NCBI RefSeq assembly: GCF_035046485.1
Contig: NC_085137.1
Span: forward strand, 1,775,977 to 1,839,976
Length of the DNA: 64,000 bases
Direction: 5' to 3'
Source: Aedes albopictus
Lineage: Eukaryota; Arthropoda; Insecta; Diptera; Culicidae
The position numbers were made by a program, and so were the translations under genes. The notes under the pieces are model-generated. The model worked only from the letters and a program-made list of their open reading frames with translations. It was not told the origin of the DNA and did not search any database. Shown one piece after another: positions 20,481-32,399 of this stretch (positions are counted from its first letter, which is position 1; each line of letters opens with the position of its first letter).

Positions 20481-22795
20481 AACATTGTTTTCCGCAATGA
20501 AAAAGCGCAGTAGGCGATGCCGCGTGCAGACGTGTTTTGAGCTGCTTGTCACATTTCTTTCGCCAGTTTTTCTCTTTCGCGATTCCGCTGTCAGTTTGGC
20601 CGGTGCTACGCCATCCGGATGGTTCTTCCCCGTGTGAAAATGTTTTTTTTTGTGTTAATTTTGATGACAAACTCATTGATTTTGAAAAGTAGTGTAAAAG
20701 ATTGTGTCCAAACTCAATTCCGCGTTGCTGGAAAGGCTGGTAGCAAAAAGTGAATCCATTTATTCATGTAGGCCGACAGACCTTTCTCTCGGGAGGAAAG
20801 GAAATTCGCTTCAGAAGCGCATCTCCCATCAGTTCGCAAATCAAACCGTGACACAATCTCCGCACATGAATTGATCATCAAATTATGCATAACTGCGCGT
20901 GAGTTTCCAATAAAGCCGATGTATGCAGTCTTGTCACACACGACGACGACGACGGCGTCGTTGTTCCCCGGGATGGTATCATGTTTCAAACTTCCTCCTG
21001 TTTCCAGTTCCCTACATATAGGTATAACGTGATCCGGGGTAACTTCTTTCCCGTTGGCACTTAATATCAGTTTTCACCTGTACAGAGGCACAAGTACGAA
21101 CTCGATCTGTGTGATGCTGTGGGATGTACTTGATCGAACATCATGATTGACACACATACGTTGCATGAAACTCATTTAAAATTTGCCATGGGTTGATTGA
21201 AATAAAAGGGAGACTGTGAACTATGTATATAGATGGAGGTTATCAATCAACCGTGTCAGAAAATCGGAAAGGAAATCCACTTGACTTGAACACAAATTCA
21301 AGTCAAATGTAATTGGTTTGATACATATCAAACAACAAATTATAATCACAGTACCTAAATAATCAAAGTATCTTCACTATCATAACACCGAAACGAATAC
21401 ATTATGAAACAAAAACGATTCCTAAAACCTTGTCGATTGGTACGAGATGTCCCCATTCAATGGTTTTATTGTATAATCTAAAACGCTGCACAGTAGGCCT
21501 GGCCACTATAATGCTTGTAATACATTTCCCATGTGCTGCAAGCTTTAATAATAACTAGAAAAATGATGGAAGTAAGCAATTCCATCATTTTCCAGAATTC
21601 TTTCAATGAATATCGGTGTATGTGTGGACTAGACTAGAAAAGATGGTTCCCAAAACCTTGTGGTGTTCGAAAGTAGATAAAATGCTAAGAACTAACCTCC
21701 TACCTTCAAGGAATATGTGGTTTTGGCAATATTTCAAATACGGTTCATAGATCAATTATTTTTTTCAATATCTAGTAATGCGAAGCAAATTCTAATATCA
21801 CTCAATATTACTTGAAAATAAACAAACTTGAGAATTGATTGCTGTATCAAATATTTAAAAAAAAAATCATAATTTTTTATCAATGTTAAATAGGGCAATT
21901 AAGAATGACATGAATTATGCCAAAGTTCGATAATTGCAAGTGTGGAAATGGATGGAATCCGAATAGAGCCGCGGTCTGATTATAATCACATACATATAAG
22001 TTCGTTGGATACTTGATTGGATACAACTGTTCAATGACGAATCCGATATCGATAATTACATCTACAAATGTTCGAATTCATAATTCCCACCCTCGAAGAG
22101 ATTAGCTACCGATCAGCAGACTACCGCGCGTCAATTTTGTACGACGTGCAATTACGCGGTCTAGGGGTAATTGGTTGTTGTAAACCACGCCGTTTGCATG
22201 AACGCTATAAATTTATAAACGAGAAAAAAAAAAACAAAAAAATCATGTGGTCGGGGATGAATGCAACGCGGAGACCAAACGGAATTAATATAATAGGCTT
22301 ATTAATTAAGAAAAATTGACCGCGCGACGACGCGACCGCGGTCAAAGGTAAAGCCGATGCCAACTAATTGCTCCAAGGCTACCGTTTCAAAAATAACTAT
22401 CGGCCAGGTGTGGCGATCAATGAACAGCTGGTGGTACCTCACAACAACGTCATAGAAGTATTACCTCGTATAATAAATGGAAAGGAAAATCAATTTATAG
22501 ATGATCATATCTCTAGATCAACGCTGCAGGTCCTTAACTATTCTCAATGCAAATGTGTATAAACACTTTTTTGTGGCGTTGAATTGAAGCTAATAATCTA
22601 ATTCAAAGAGGTAGGAATTTCATCACATTAAATTACAAATGTTGATATTAGACCCCATAGGCGATCAAAGTGTGATTTTCCTCATCTAAACGATAGTTGC
22701 GTTAAGAAAAACACACCATGACCATGCACTCATCAAAAAATTGCATAGAAAGAACTCATAATCTTGGTGGAATATATTAGAGAACTCTCGTAGCA
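20481..22795. other. low-copy AT-rich stretch, no gene recognised
   Basis: Open frames here are short and carry no recognisable domain. An acg-repeat run (cgacgacgacgacggcg) lies at about 20941-20957, and a CpG-rich patch at about 22316-22345. No RNA gene, exon or clear transposon end was seen. Confidence 0.4.
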
Positions 22796-22971
22796 GTGGA
22801 GTGGACCTGGTGTGATGGTTAGAACACTTGACTATCACGCCGAGGACCTATGATCGAATCCCACTCCCGACAAACTCGCGAAATGTGAGTTCTTCCTTCG
22901 GAAGGGAAGTAAAGCGTGGGTCCCGAGATGAACTAGCCTAGGGCTAAAAATCTCGTTAATACAGATAAAAA
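22796..22971 (+). mobile_element. tRNA-derived SINE, copy 2
   Basis: Same family as 230-409: the same box A region (tgtgatggttagaacac), a box B variant (atgatcgaatccc at about 22850-22862), the same body (gggaagtaaagcgtgggtcc) and the same tail ending in acagataaa. Flanking copies of ctcgtagca at 22787-22795 and 22972-22980 are the target duplication. It lies on the left edge of a periodic repeat block. Confidence 0.85.
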
Positions 22972-22980
22972 CTCGTAGCA

Positions 22981-23990
22981 AACTCTAAAGAAACCGGTGG
23001 AGCAATTCCTTAAGGAATCACTGCACCAATTTCTAAAAAAAAAATCCTTGTAGGAATTTCTGAAAGAATTCTTGAAAAAAATGTAGGAATTCCTGGAGGA
23101 ATTTGTACAGGAATCCCTATCGAAATTTCTGAAAAAAAAATCATTTAATAAGTTTTGAAGAGATCCGTGCCTCAAATTCATGAAGTAATTCTTGTCTTGT
23201 TTTCTGAAACAATACTTGGAGAGGTTCCTAAAGGAATTCCCAAATAAATTGTCGAATGAATTTTCTAAAGATTTTTTGAAGACATCTCTAGTTGGATTCA
23301 TGGTGAAATCTCTGGGGGAATTATCGAAGAAATTCAAGGAAAATTCCTGCAGAAATCGAAAAAGGATTATTTAAAGAATTTCCTGGACTCCTTAAATTTC
23401 CGGTGGAATATCTAGCAGAACCTCTTGAAATATATTTGTAAGAACTCCTGAATCCCCAATAAAATTCTTGAACGATTTTTTGGAGGTTATTCCTGGAGGA
23501 ATCTGTAGATAAATTCCTCAAGGTATCCTCGGAAGTAATCCTGGAGGAATTTTTGAAAAAATACATACTGAAATACCCGGCGAAGTTCTTGAAGGAAGCA
23601 CTCTATGAACTTCCGCAGGAATCTCTGGAGATGTCCGAGAAGGAATACCTTTGGAGAACTCCTGAAGGAATCCCTGGAAACATTTCGGAAGAGACTGCTG
23701 CAGGAATTTCCGAACAAGACTTCCTTGGTGAAATTTGATAAAGAAATATCTAAAGGTATGCCTGCAGGAGTTTCGTAAAAAACAACTTCAACTCCGGAGA
23801 TATTGCAAAAACAATCCATGGAATATTTTTTGAGAAAATTCATGGAAGTTTTCTACAGGAAGCTGTGGACAATTTTTTGGAAATTCTCTAGAAATTGTGA
23901 TATATTTAAAACTGAGAAATTTTCGAATAAATTCATGCAGGAATTTCTGGAGCAATCTATGCAAAAAGACAGAGGTCCAATGTGAATTCA
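22981..23990. repeat. 24-bp periodic repeat
   Basis: Units of the type ggaatttctgaaggaatccctgga recur along the block, with long open frames on both strands that I regard as artefacts. The reading sense is the plus-type seen in most of 22981-36680. Confidence 0.75.
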
Positions 23991-24090
23991 AAAAGTGTCA
24001 ACACTTTCAAAAAGTTATCGATTAATTACTGTGGAATTGCTCATAAAACTCTAAGCTTTTTTTCATTTGATGTCAGGCCAAAGAAAAGAT

Positions 24091-24335
24091 AAAAGAATAT
24101 GGAGATACAGTAATGTTCAAATTTTATCACGCCTTCCGCTCGTCAATCCTTAATTTTTCATTCATTTGCTGTTACATTTGAGAGTGTTTCCCCTTTTCTA
24201 TCAAAATGAATGTTACAATGCTCTTTGCAACGTTAAAAAGATTTAAAATACGTATAGATGTTGTAGAGTTTTTAAAACCGTTTTTGAAAAGGGGCGTAAT
24301 AGAATCGGAGCAAAACTGTATCTCTATGTTTTGCT
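24091..24335. repeat. degenerate hairpin, possible MITE
   Basis: The arm around 24097-24112 (atatggagatacagt) is matched in inverse at 24315-24329 (actgtatctctatgt), with further similarity outward (atcacgcc against ggcgtaat). This suggests an old foldback element between two periodic blocks. No target duplication could be fixed. Confidence 0.35.
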
Positions 24336-24449
24336 GGTTTGATTCGTGAATTCAAATGAGGAATGCATTTAAATGAGGAAAATTTATTTGGACGGTTTTA
24401 ATTTTTTATCGTTTATTTAACCAAAAAAAAACACCATAAGTGCTCCTCA

Positions 24450-24754
24450 AATTGCGGAGAAAGAACTTCCTGGAGCAATCTCTGAGTACACTGAAGGAAT
24501 TAATGGGGCAATTTTTGGAAAGAAGTCTTTTTCCTTAGGAATATCCGAAAGAATTACTTTAGGAATTCTTGGAGGACTTTGTACAGGAATCCATATAGAA
24601 AAATTTCTGAAAAAAAAACAATTTGTTTTGAAGAAATATTTGCTTAAAGTAATTCTTGAAATACTGAATAAGTCTGTAGAGGTATTTCCGAAACAAACCC
24701 TTAAGAGGTTTCAAAAGGAATCACTGGAGAAATTTCTAACTAAAAACTGCTAAG
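24450..24754. repeat. 24-bp periodic repeat
   Basis: Plus-type units (gaattcttggaggactttg and similar). The block is interrupted on its right by a SINE and continues at 25030. Confidence 0.6.
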
Positions 24755-25029
24755 CTGCTCTCAGGGGGAAAGAGCAACGGACGAAAGTGCCGGGGCTGGG
24801 ATCGAACCCATGACCATCCGCTTATGAAGCGAACAGCACGAACTTTTCGCGAAGGAAATTTCCTGAACTTCCTTGGGCATAGAGTATCTTCGTGCCTGCC
24901 ACTCGTTATACACAGGCAAAATGGTCATTAACATAGGAAGCTCTCAATAAATAACAGAGAAAGTGCTCATAGAACAGCTGAGAAGCATGCTCTGTCGCAA
25001 TGGGGACGTTACGCCAAGAAGACGAAAAA
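24755..25029 (+). mobile_element. SINE-like element with tRNA-related head
   Basis: The downstream half (gggcatagagtatcttcgtgcctgcc ... gggacgttacgcc, ending in agaagacgaaaaaa) has the layout of the SINE at 45881-46140: the same 'gggcatag' and 'aagtgctcatagaac' type segments and a purine tail. The upstream half holds gggatcgaaccc (24798-24809), which is a box B on the minus strand. The head may therefore be inverted relative to the tail, or be a second insertion. The exact 5' end is uncertain. Confidence 0.55.
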
Positions 25030-25985
25030 ATCAAGGAAAAATCTGAATAAATTTCTAAAACTTTCTAAGCACTTTCTGAAGGAGAAATTTCTTTAAGGAA
25101 TATCTGAAGAAATCCCTTTAGAAAACCTAAAGAATCTCTGGTAGAAATTTCTAAAGGAACTGCTGGAGGAATTGCCAAATTTTGGAATATTTCATGAAGA
25201 ATCCCTCAGAAGATTTTGTAAAGGAATCTATGAAATTATTTCAGGAGGAATTCGCGAATGGTTTTCTAAGGGACTTTTTGGAATTTCTGGAAGAATCTCT
25301 GAGGAGGAATTTCTGAAGTAATCCTTGGAGAAACTTCTTCATAATTTCTACAAGAAAATATGAAGAAATTTTCAAAGAGATTCTAAATTTCTGCTTTTCG
25401 GCATAAATCTGTGGCATCCCCGGATGTATTTCTGAAAGAATCCATGAAGTAGTTTTTGAGAAAGTTCGTCGAGGTTTTCCAGAGGAATAATTGGAAAATT
25501 TTCTGGAGGAATCTCTAGAAATCCCAAAAAAACTTCCTAGAAATCCCGATACTATGCTAAATTTATTAAAGGAATCTATTTTCTTAAGGAATTCCTGGAT
25601 AGTTTTATGGAAGGATTCCATGAAGAATTTTCCATCCATGAAACGATTCCGATGGTAATGACAGCATGACTTTCTGTGGAGTTCTTGAAGATATTTCTTG
25701 GGGAAACTCTAGAGTGTGAAGGATTACATGGAGGATTTTTTCTTTCAATCTCAGGAAGAATTTCTGAAGATTTTTTCTTTATGAATTCCTGCAGGATTTT
25801 TTGAAGAAACCAAAGGAAGATTTTCGAAATGAATCCCAGGAAAGATTTCAGGAGAGTCCATGAAAGAATTACCAAGAAAATCATGCATCAATTGAAAAAT
25901 CTTTAGAAATCTCTAGAGGAAACTCTGGAGCAATTTCTGACGAATGTTTTGGAGGAATTTCTGAAGCAACCCAGGGGAGACGTAA
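25030..25985. repeat. 24-bp periodic repeat
   Basis: Plus-type units continue to about 25975. Minus-strand frames at 25241-25639 and 25576-25884 are open only because of the period. Confidence 0.7.
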
Positions 25986-26094
25986 CCCTTGGAAGTCGGA
26001 TTATTTTGCCTGTCGCAATCTCGCTGGCTTCGAACACGTTTGTAAAGCTCGGTTTTATTGGTGGGGTCAATATGACCCCTCCGGCTTCAAAGGG
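25986..26094. mobile_element. short TTAA-flanked element
   Basis: A 109-bp insertion starting cccttggaag and ending cttcaaaggg, which are inverted ends. TTAA lies on the right (26095-26098) and a mutated GTAA on the left. The interior includes ctcgctgg and ggggtcaatatgacccc. It sits inside periodic repeat. Confidence 0.65.
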
Positions 26095-26311
26095 TTAAAA
26101 CCCTTCAGAAGGATTTCTGAAAGAATCTCTAAAAAAATTCTAAAGAACTTCCAGGAGAAATTTCTAAATAAATATGAAGAGGAATTTCTGAATTAATTTC
26201 TGAACGAATTTTCAAAGAATCCCTGTATGAATTCGTGAAGAAATTTTGGGGGAATAGGTGATTTACAATTTCCTAAATGTATTCTTTGGAAATTTCTCGA
26301 GGAATCACATA

Positions 26312-26496
26312 GGGAATCGCGCCACTTGGGCGGTGGCTTCTATATTCGTCTGTTTTCCACTATAACTCAGTCAAATTTGAACCAATTGACACAACTTTTG
26401 GAATATGATGAGATAGGTGTAGTATCCACCCGTGTACAACATTTCAAGTCAATTGGTTCAAAATATAGAAGCCACCGCCCAAGTGGCGCGATACCC
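26312..26496. mobile_element. 185-bp MITE with TA duplication
   Basis: Terminal inverted repeats of about 34 bp with one mismatch contain gcgccacttgggcggtggc at the left and its complement at the right. TA flanks both ends (26310-26311 and 26497-26498). The arms continue inward (gaaccaattgac against gtcaattggttc). This is consistent with a non-autonomous Tc1/mariner-type element. The 60-codon frame across it is not a gene. Confidence 0.8.
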
Positions 26497-26519
26497 TACA
26501 TGAAGTAACACATTTTCAG

Positions 26520-26800
26520 GAAGTTATCTTGAGGCGGATTTTCTAGAAGAATCCATCGAAAATTTTCTAAAGGAAGCCCTAGAGAAGTTTTAGAAAAATA
26601 TCTAGAGAAATTTCTAAAACGAACCATTAAGAAATTTTCCGAATAATCCTTGGATGTTTCCTAAACAATTTCCATAGAAATACCTAGGGAAACCCTGGAG
26701 AAATTTTCATCAGAATCCCTGGGATAATTTGTGAAAGGAAATTCTGAACAACTTTCTGAATAAATATCTAGAGTAATCTCTGAAGAAATCCCCGGTTGCA
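26520..26800. repeat. 24-bp periodic repeat
   Basis: Plus-type units such as ggaaattctgaacaactttctg. The last block before about 5 kb of mostly non-periodic DNA. Confidence 0.6.
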
Positions 26801-27067
26801 TTTATGAGCTTGATTGGATCCACCTGTATAGCTCCAACACTTGCTCGTGACACTCTTGAAAAGGCTTATACATTTGATGATGAATGAAATTCTACGTCAA
26901 GGCACATGCATTTGATGATGAAGTCTACAAGTTCAAATGCTTTGACGTACATGCACACAACGGTATGTGTGTCCGTGAGATGTTTTTCTAATACCATCTG
27001 AAATAGGTTTAGTTTATGAGAAGAAGCAAACCATGTAGAATCGGTCTTGGGGGTTAAGAATTGCTCA

Positions 27068-27103
27068 TCTAGCGAATAGGGAGTCGTGGGTTCGATTCCC
27101 ACC
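27068..27103 (+). repeat. tRNA-like fragment, copy 1
   Basis: A T-arm-like segment with box B gggttcgattccc (27088-27100), preceded by tctagcgaat. The same 36-bp segment recurs at 53352-53387 with three differences. There is no cloverleaf upstream, so it is not a functional tRNA. It is probably part of a tRNA-derived SINE. Confidence 0.5.
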
Positions 27104-27120
27104 GGAGCATGTGATTTTTT

Positions 27121-29860
27121 TTCGCAATTATATTTTTTTATTCCATAAAATACGTAATTCTATTATTTACATGGACGTCAAAGCATTTCCATATACAATT
27201 TTCTGAAACTGTATAGTTATAAATGAAAAGTATATGTGGAAAAGGAAAATTAAACTTCTGAGGATGGATTTCATAATATCTGAAAATATCTCTGAAAGAA
27301 TTCTTACATGAATCTTCTTAAAAACTCTTATTTGCGTATCAGCGAGCAAAAACTTTTTTATTCATCTAATGAACACTTCTATTTCCTGTTTCTTACCCTA
27401 ATGAATTGAACCTCAAGATAATTACCAAACTGCATTATTGAGATCTCGTTAGTTTTTTGCTTCGATACAGATAATTAAAACCAATTTTGCAACCGCCATC
27501 CACTGGGTAAAACAAGGCCGCCTGAAAAGGTTTATGGCAGCACCACCCCTGCGCCCCTGAAAATCCCAAATATGGACCAACCAGGCAAATTTCGGGCCCG
27601 TTAATAATAGGTTCACCCTCACACACACGATGCGCGATGGCCAACATACGAATTAACTGCTGGTTAGCGATCCGGACGCCGCAACGCCGTGTAAGTGCAA
27701 CTCAGCAACCGTGCGCGAGAAGTGTGCCAGGCCAGCCAAAGCTTAAAGAGCATGGCCTCCTATGTGCTCTGAAGTCTGCGCCTGCCTCGTTTACGAAATA
27801 TGATTTAATGCCAATCCCTTTTCATACGGAGCGGAGGTCGCTTGTGTTCTTGCGTTATTGATCCATTCGATTCCACCCGAACGGAGGAGGTAATTCAGAA
27901 CACGAGCTTACCTACTTGATGATGAATGGTTGATTCGGTCGGTCGGTAGTTGTGTTTTATGCCAAGGGATACGCTTTCTCGTTTTGAATTTCGATTCTTT
28001 AATCAATGGTAATAAGTGGATCGGTTTGTTTCGCCCAATAATTAACATCGAACCTGAAATAACACCACAACAATTGGGCCACTCGAGTTCGCTGATTAAG
28101 AGAGTATTCACAACGTTGGCGTCAGTTGTATGTGATTAAATGGAAATTTTTAAATTAAATAATTGCCGCTTGATTTCACCTCGAGGACTAGTCACTAGTG
28201 CTTGTTGTTCCCGATTTGTGGGGAGTTATCCAGCACGTGCCGTTGTTGGTAAACTGCAGCTTGCGTTTTTGACACCTTTATTAAAACGGAGTTTGTTTTG
28301 AATTTTAAAGCAACCGTGTGCATTCGCTTCGAGTGGCATTAACATCGCAGTAAACATTGGCTTTGATTTCAATTCCATCTGCCACCACAGAACAGTTGGC
28401 CATAGCGAGCAGAGCTCAATGGTTCCTTGGATCCACGAAACAAAGTCTGTTTGGGACAAATTTGCATACTGCATTCGTTGATAAAACTCAGTGAAACGTG
28501 AAAAAGGATTACGATCGATATCACACTTTTTGTCCCAATTTCACAAACCGGTTTTGCAATCGAAACCCTCGGATCCAGTGGGTATGAGCAATCTGTTTAC
28601 TAAAATAATACACAATAATTGAACGCAAACAAACCCAATTTAATAAAAGGAAAAATTTCACGCTACCCCTAGAGTTGAATGGCGTATAATCTTTTAACAA
28701 ATCCGGTCCCTTTTCGGACTCCCAATTCTGCGCTTGCTTCGCTTTCACAGAAAAGATTTTAAAATGGAACAAGCGCGCTCCTCTTCACCAAACATAGAAG
28801 GATCATTTACCACACACACTGTCTGAACGCGACGAATCCCAAACAAATAACTCGTTGATTAACACCGTTGCCGCAGTAGCATAGCACCCTCATCTTTTCC
28901 CGAGAAAGAAGAAACGCTTTGCTGCAACTGTTTGAAAAGAGGTGTAAATTACAAACGCGGAATGCATTACGGGTGCATCCCATCCGCTGAGCTCAGCGGC
29001 GGACGGCAGCGACTTGATTATAGTAGTTGCTTATGGTCGGGAGTGAATAACCCAACCCTCAACCCTAATCGGATTTGGCTGGTAAAAAATTACCGCACAT
29101 TGTCCCACACCCAGCTGGTCAACCGGTCGGCGGTCAAGCGCAACGGTGTAACCTCTCTAGTCAGTCTAATCCGGGACTATGGAAACCAGAATCGGAGACG
29201 AGGCGTCAACTACGGCTCAGTAGGCTGCGAGAAGCGCTGCCGGGCGAAAGCCAGCATGACTTATTTTCCATCGGTTGCTTCGATCTGTTTAACCGAAGGC
29301 TCGCTTTGAGCATAATCAATTGACAGTCATAATCTTATTTTATGTATCAACGTGCAGTGTGCACCTACCTAGACGTCAAACAATACGCCTAAGATCTTGT
29401 TCAAAGGACTCAAAGGAAATAACAACAGAGGCACGCTTTTAACGACATCGCGCACTCGCCCGGCATACAGGCTGTCTGTCTGCCGTCGTGGTTTCGATTT
29501 ACCGCTTCTCAACAATCGGCACACAATAGAGTGCAACTGCAAAACCATATACGTTCCGAACTGCCTTCTGTGACAGCCTCCGCACTATGGGAAACGGTCG
29601 GGCCAAAATTGTCTCTTTTCATATGATGAGTATAGATGGGCCGTATTAATATAAATGAAAGCATTATACGAATCAAAATAAAATCTACTTTGGCGACTAC
29701 TTTTACCCGCAATCAAAGATACGCGCGAGATAGTCGCCTAAGGAAACATACCTGTTTTCAAATTTTTTTTCACGGGGTTACATAAGGCCTTGGTAAATAA
29801 TCGCCATAATTGTGTTTTTCACGCAACGTACGTTATTATTGTTTGGTATGAATAAATGTA
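27121..29860. other. low-copy stretch, no gene recognised
   Basis: Mostly non-repetitive. The largest frame (plus, 28932-29309, 125 codons) shows no recognisable domain and no convincing splice signals. Nothing else can be supported. Confidence 0.4.
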
Positions 29861-29862
29861 TA

Positions 29863-31395
29863 CCCAAGTAACAATCTTAATTCTATTTGGTTTTATTTGT
29901 TTTTATGATAGTTTTATCGGAACATTGCATATTCTAGTTGATCTTATCGGAGTCTCAGCTGAGCACAACTATTCTTCGTCAATATGTGATTTTAAAAACA
30001 CCTCCAAGAATTCTTGAGGTTCAGTTCATAAAACCATAAACACAACAAGAACTGTTGAACTTATTTTCAGTTTTATAAGGTTCTTGTAGTTATCTTCAAT
30101 CATCCGTTCTTGATCAAGAGTAACTGTTCTCGCATAAGAACAGTTTGGTACATGAAAAATACAAGAAAAAACTCTAGCATCAGATTTTGATTCTCATCGT
30201 TCCATTATTGCTGCCAATCAAGAACACCTACCGGGAAACCCAACCGCAACGCGGTGCAGTGCCAAGTTCCTCCGGTTGCAGCATTCGAAATGAGGTGGGT
30301 ATGGTCATCTAGGACGTCGTTTCCCGTGCAATCGGGGTTCCAATCATCGATCTTCAAAATCAACAACTACTTACCTGTTGGAAGTGCTGAAAGGAGGAAT
30401 GAAGCACTGCACCGCATCAAGGCCGGTTATCGGAAAAGGTCTGCCTGGTTGGCAACGGTACCGGACTGATAAATAAATTCATCGGACGAGATTCACAAAA
30501 TCCACCGCGGTGCGATAATTTATTGTTTGTTTACAATTTGGCGTACATGTTTTATGACGTTCTTGGCGGAGTTTGCATAAACCTATATCAAGAACGTTAT
30601 AAACCTGAGTACTCTTGAGTAATACTTCTTACCCTTGCATAAGATGAAATAAATTTAAGGCGTTCTGGATGGAGGCCATCCAGGCTGCATTGAGAACGTT
30701 ATAAATCCTAGTATTCTTGAGTTATGCTTTAAGCTCTGGTATGAGTTAAAAGAAATTTAAGACGATCTTATGGTGATGTTGATTAAAACCATCGATGATG
30801 GACCGACCACCGGCCTAGATTTCAATGGAAGCCATGTTGAGAAAACTCATGAGCAATGTTCGCATGACCAGGAATAATATTTTTAAATATTTTATTAGTG
30901 CGTTATAATGGAAGCGCGTTGCAATTTTTGGAAGTATCTTGCAACATATATACGATGAATTTCGCTTGGCATTTGGCATCCTTGTTACACCACGGAAAAA
31001 TTTCCAATTTGTGTAATAAATTAATCCCGATTACTATAATGTGTCATTTTCATTGTGTTTTTAATTTCAATTTAATTTACCAAACTTTTCTGTCGACATA
31101 AAAGCTGCATCAGCAACAACACTGACAAATTTATTATCGTTTTATCGTGCACTTGAAGAATTCTACAAGGAGAGAGCAATTCGCCTTGAGGACAACTTGG
31201 GAAGTACGACAAGTTTTAAGAGAAATTTAAAAACAACTCTCCAAGAGCATCTTAGGATGGGCCTCTTTGGTCTTATGGCGGGTTTATGGTTGAGTTGATG
31301 TCGTGTTGCAGAGCAATTTGGTTTATGCATGGTTTTAAAGAACAGGTGTTGAAGAATACTTCAAAAGCATTATAAAATTAATTTTGTTACTTGGG
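29863..31395. mobile_element. 1.53-kb TIR element, non-autonomous
   Basis: The ends cccaagtaacaa (29863-29874) and ttgttacttggg (31384-31395) are perfect inverted repeats, with TA on both sides (29861-29862 and 31396-31397). Inside, a segment with gaacgttataaacc and 'cttgagt' appears twice (about 30592-30630 and 30690-30725). A more GC-rich core at 30230-30500 shows no recognisable protein. The terminal cccaagtaac is shared with the MITE at 45128-45739, suggesting use of the same transposase. It is much longer than a typical MITE. Confidence 0.6.
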
Positions 31396-31639
31396 TATGG
31401 CATTTACTACTAATTTTGAGCTTCAGAGGTTGCTGCTGGTGGTGAAGTAATGTTGGGATTCCGATGGCAATTCTGATACGCAATGGAAATTCAGAAATGA
31501 CAATAAAAATATGGCCATATTGATTGTAAAAAGGTGGCGCCGATATAAATCCATATTTTCCGATGGATGCTTGCTAGATAACTCTGGAGCCTGGAGAAAA
31601 CATGCGATCTCAAGAACTCTTGGAGGGATTAGGTTTTTT

Positions 31640-32200
31640 TTTATATTTGCTTGGAAATGTTCTCCTGTAAGAATTCCTCCAGAAATTCTATCCAAGTTTC
31701 TAACTAAACTGTTTTTGAATATTTTAACCTGTATTGCTCCTGGAATTCCGTAAAATATACCCTGAAAATCGTACTTTACCTCTCTGCTGTATCACCGAGT
31801 TGAGAGACAAACGATAAATGTAAAACTGTTTCGAACTATCTGGTCAGATAGGTTTGTTGACATCTTGGGCGACAGGTTTGTTGACAACTCGAACGAACAT
31901 GGTGGATGTAAAATTGAGTCAAATTTGCCATTCAGTCATGAAATGTTTGTGTACGTTGATGGTTTACGTCACGTGTAAATTCCTATTTTTTTAAGAGTGT
32001 AGGAATGCCTCGCGAAATATTTTTCGACATTCTTCTAATCCTGCCAGGATTGGCCTTTGAATTCCTTCCTGGTTTTCTCCAGGGACTTTTGCAGATCTGA
32101 AATTTCTTCCAGATTTCTTCTGGAATTTCACTCGAATTCCTGCGCAGATTTCTTTTGAAGCTTATCCAATGCTTATCACAGCAGGTTATTCAAGGTTTCT
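31640..32200. repeat. patchy 12-bp periodic repeat
   Basis: Short tracts of minus-type units at about 31660-31750 and 32010-32170, separated by about 250 bp without the pattern. No gene. Confidence 0.45.
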
Positions 32201-32399
32201 AAATTGCGGCTTACTTAAAGTGCCCCATACTGATACGTCCCAATGGGAATTGCTTCAGTATTGCACCTTAAGAATATTAAATGGAAATGTTCTTTTTCTG
32301 TCTGTGTGAATCTTTCCTTTTCTTTTTTCGACAATTCTCTTTTTTGAAAAGCTGAGCGGCTGACAAGATAGTAGCCGATTGTTGATAAATAAATTCTCC

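Noticed and set aside
27068..27103. Functional tRNA gene
   Set aside because: Only a T-arm and part of the anticodon side can be seen; no acceptor stem or D-arm; a near copy elsewhere marks it as a repeat.
28932..29323. Two overlapping plus frames of 82-125 codons as a host gene
   Set aside because: No domain, no splice signals; mutually overlapping frames in GC-richer DNA.
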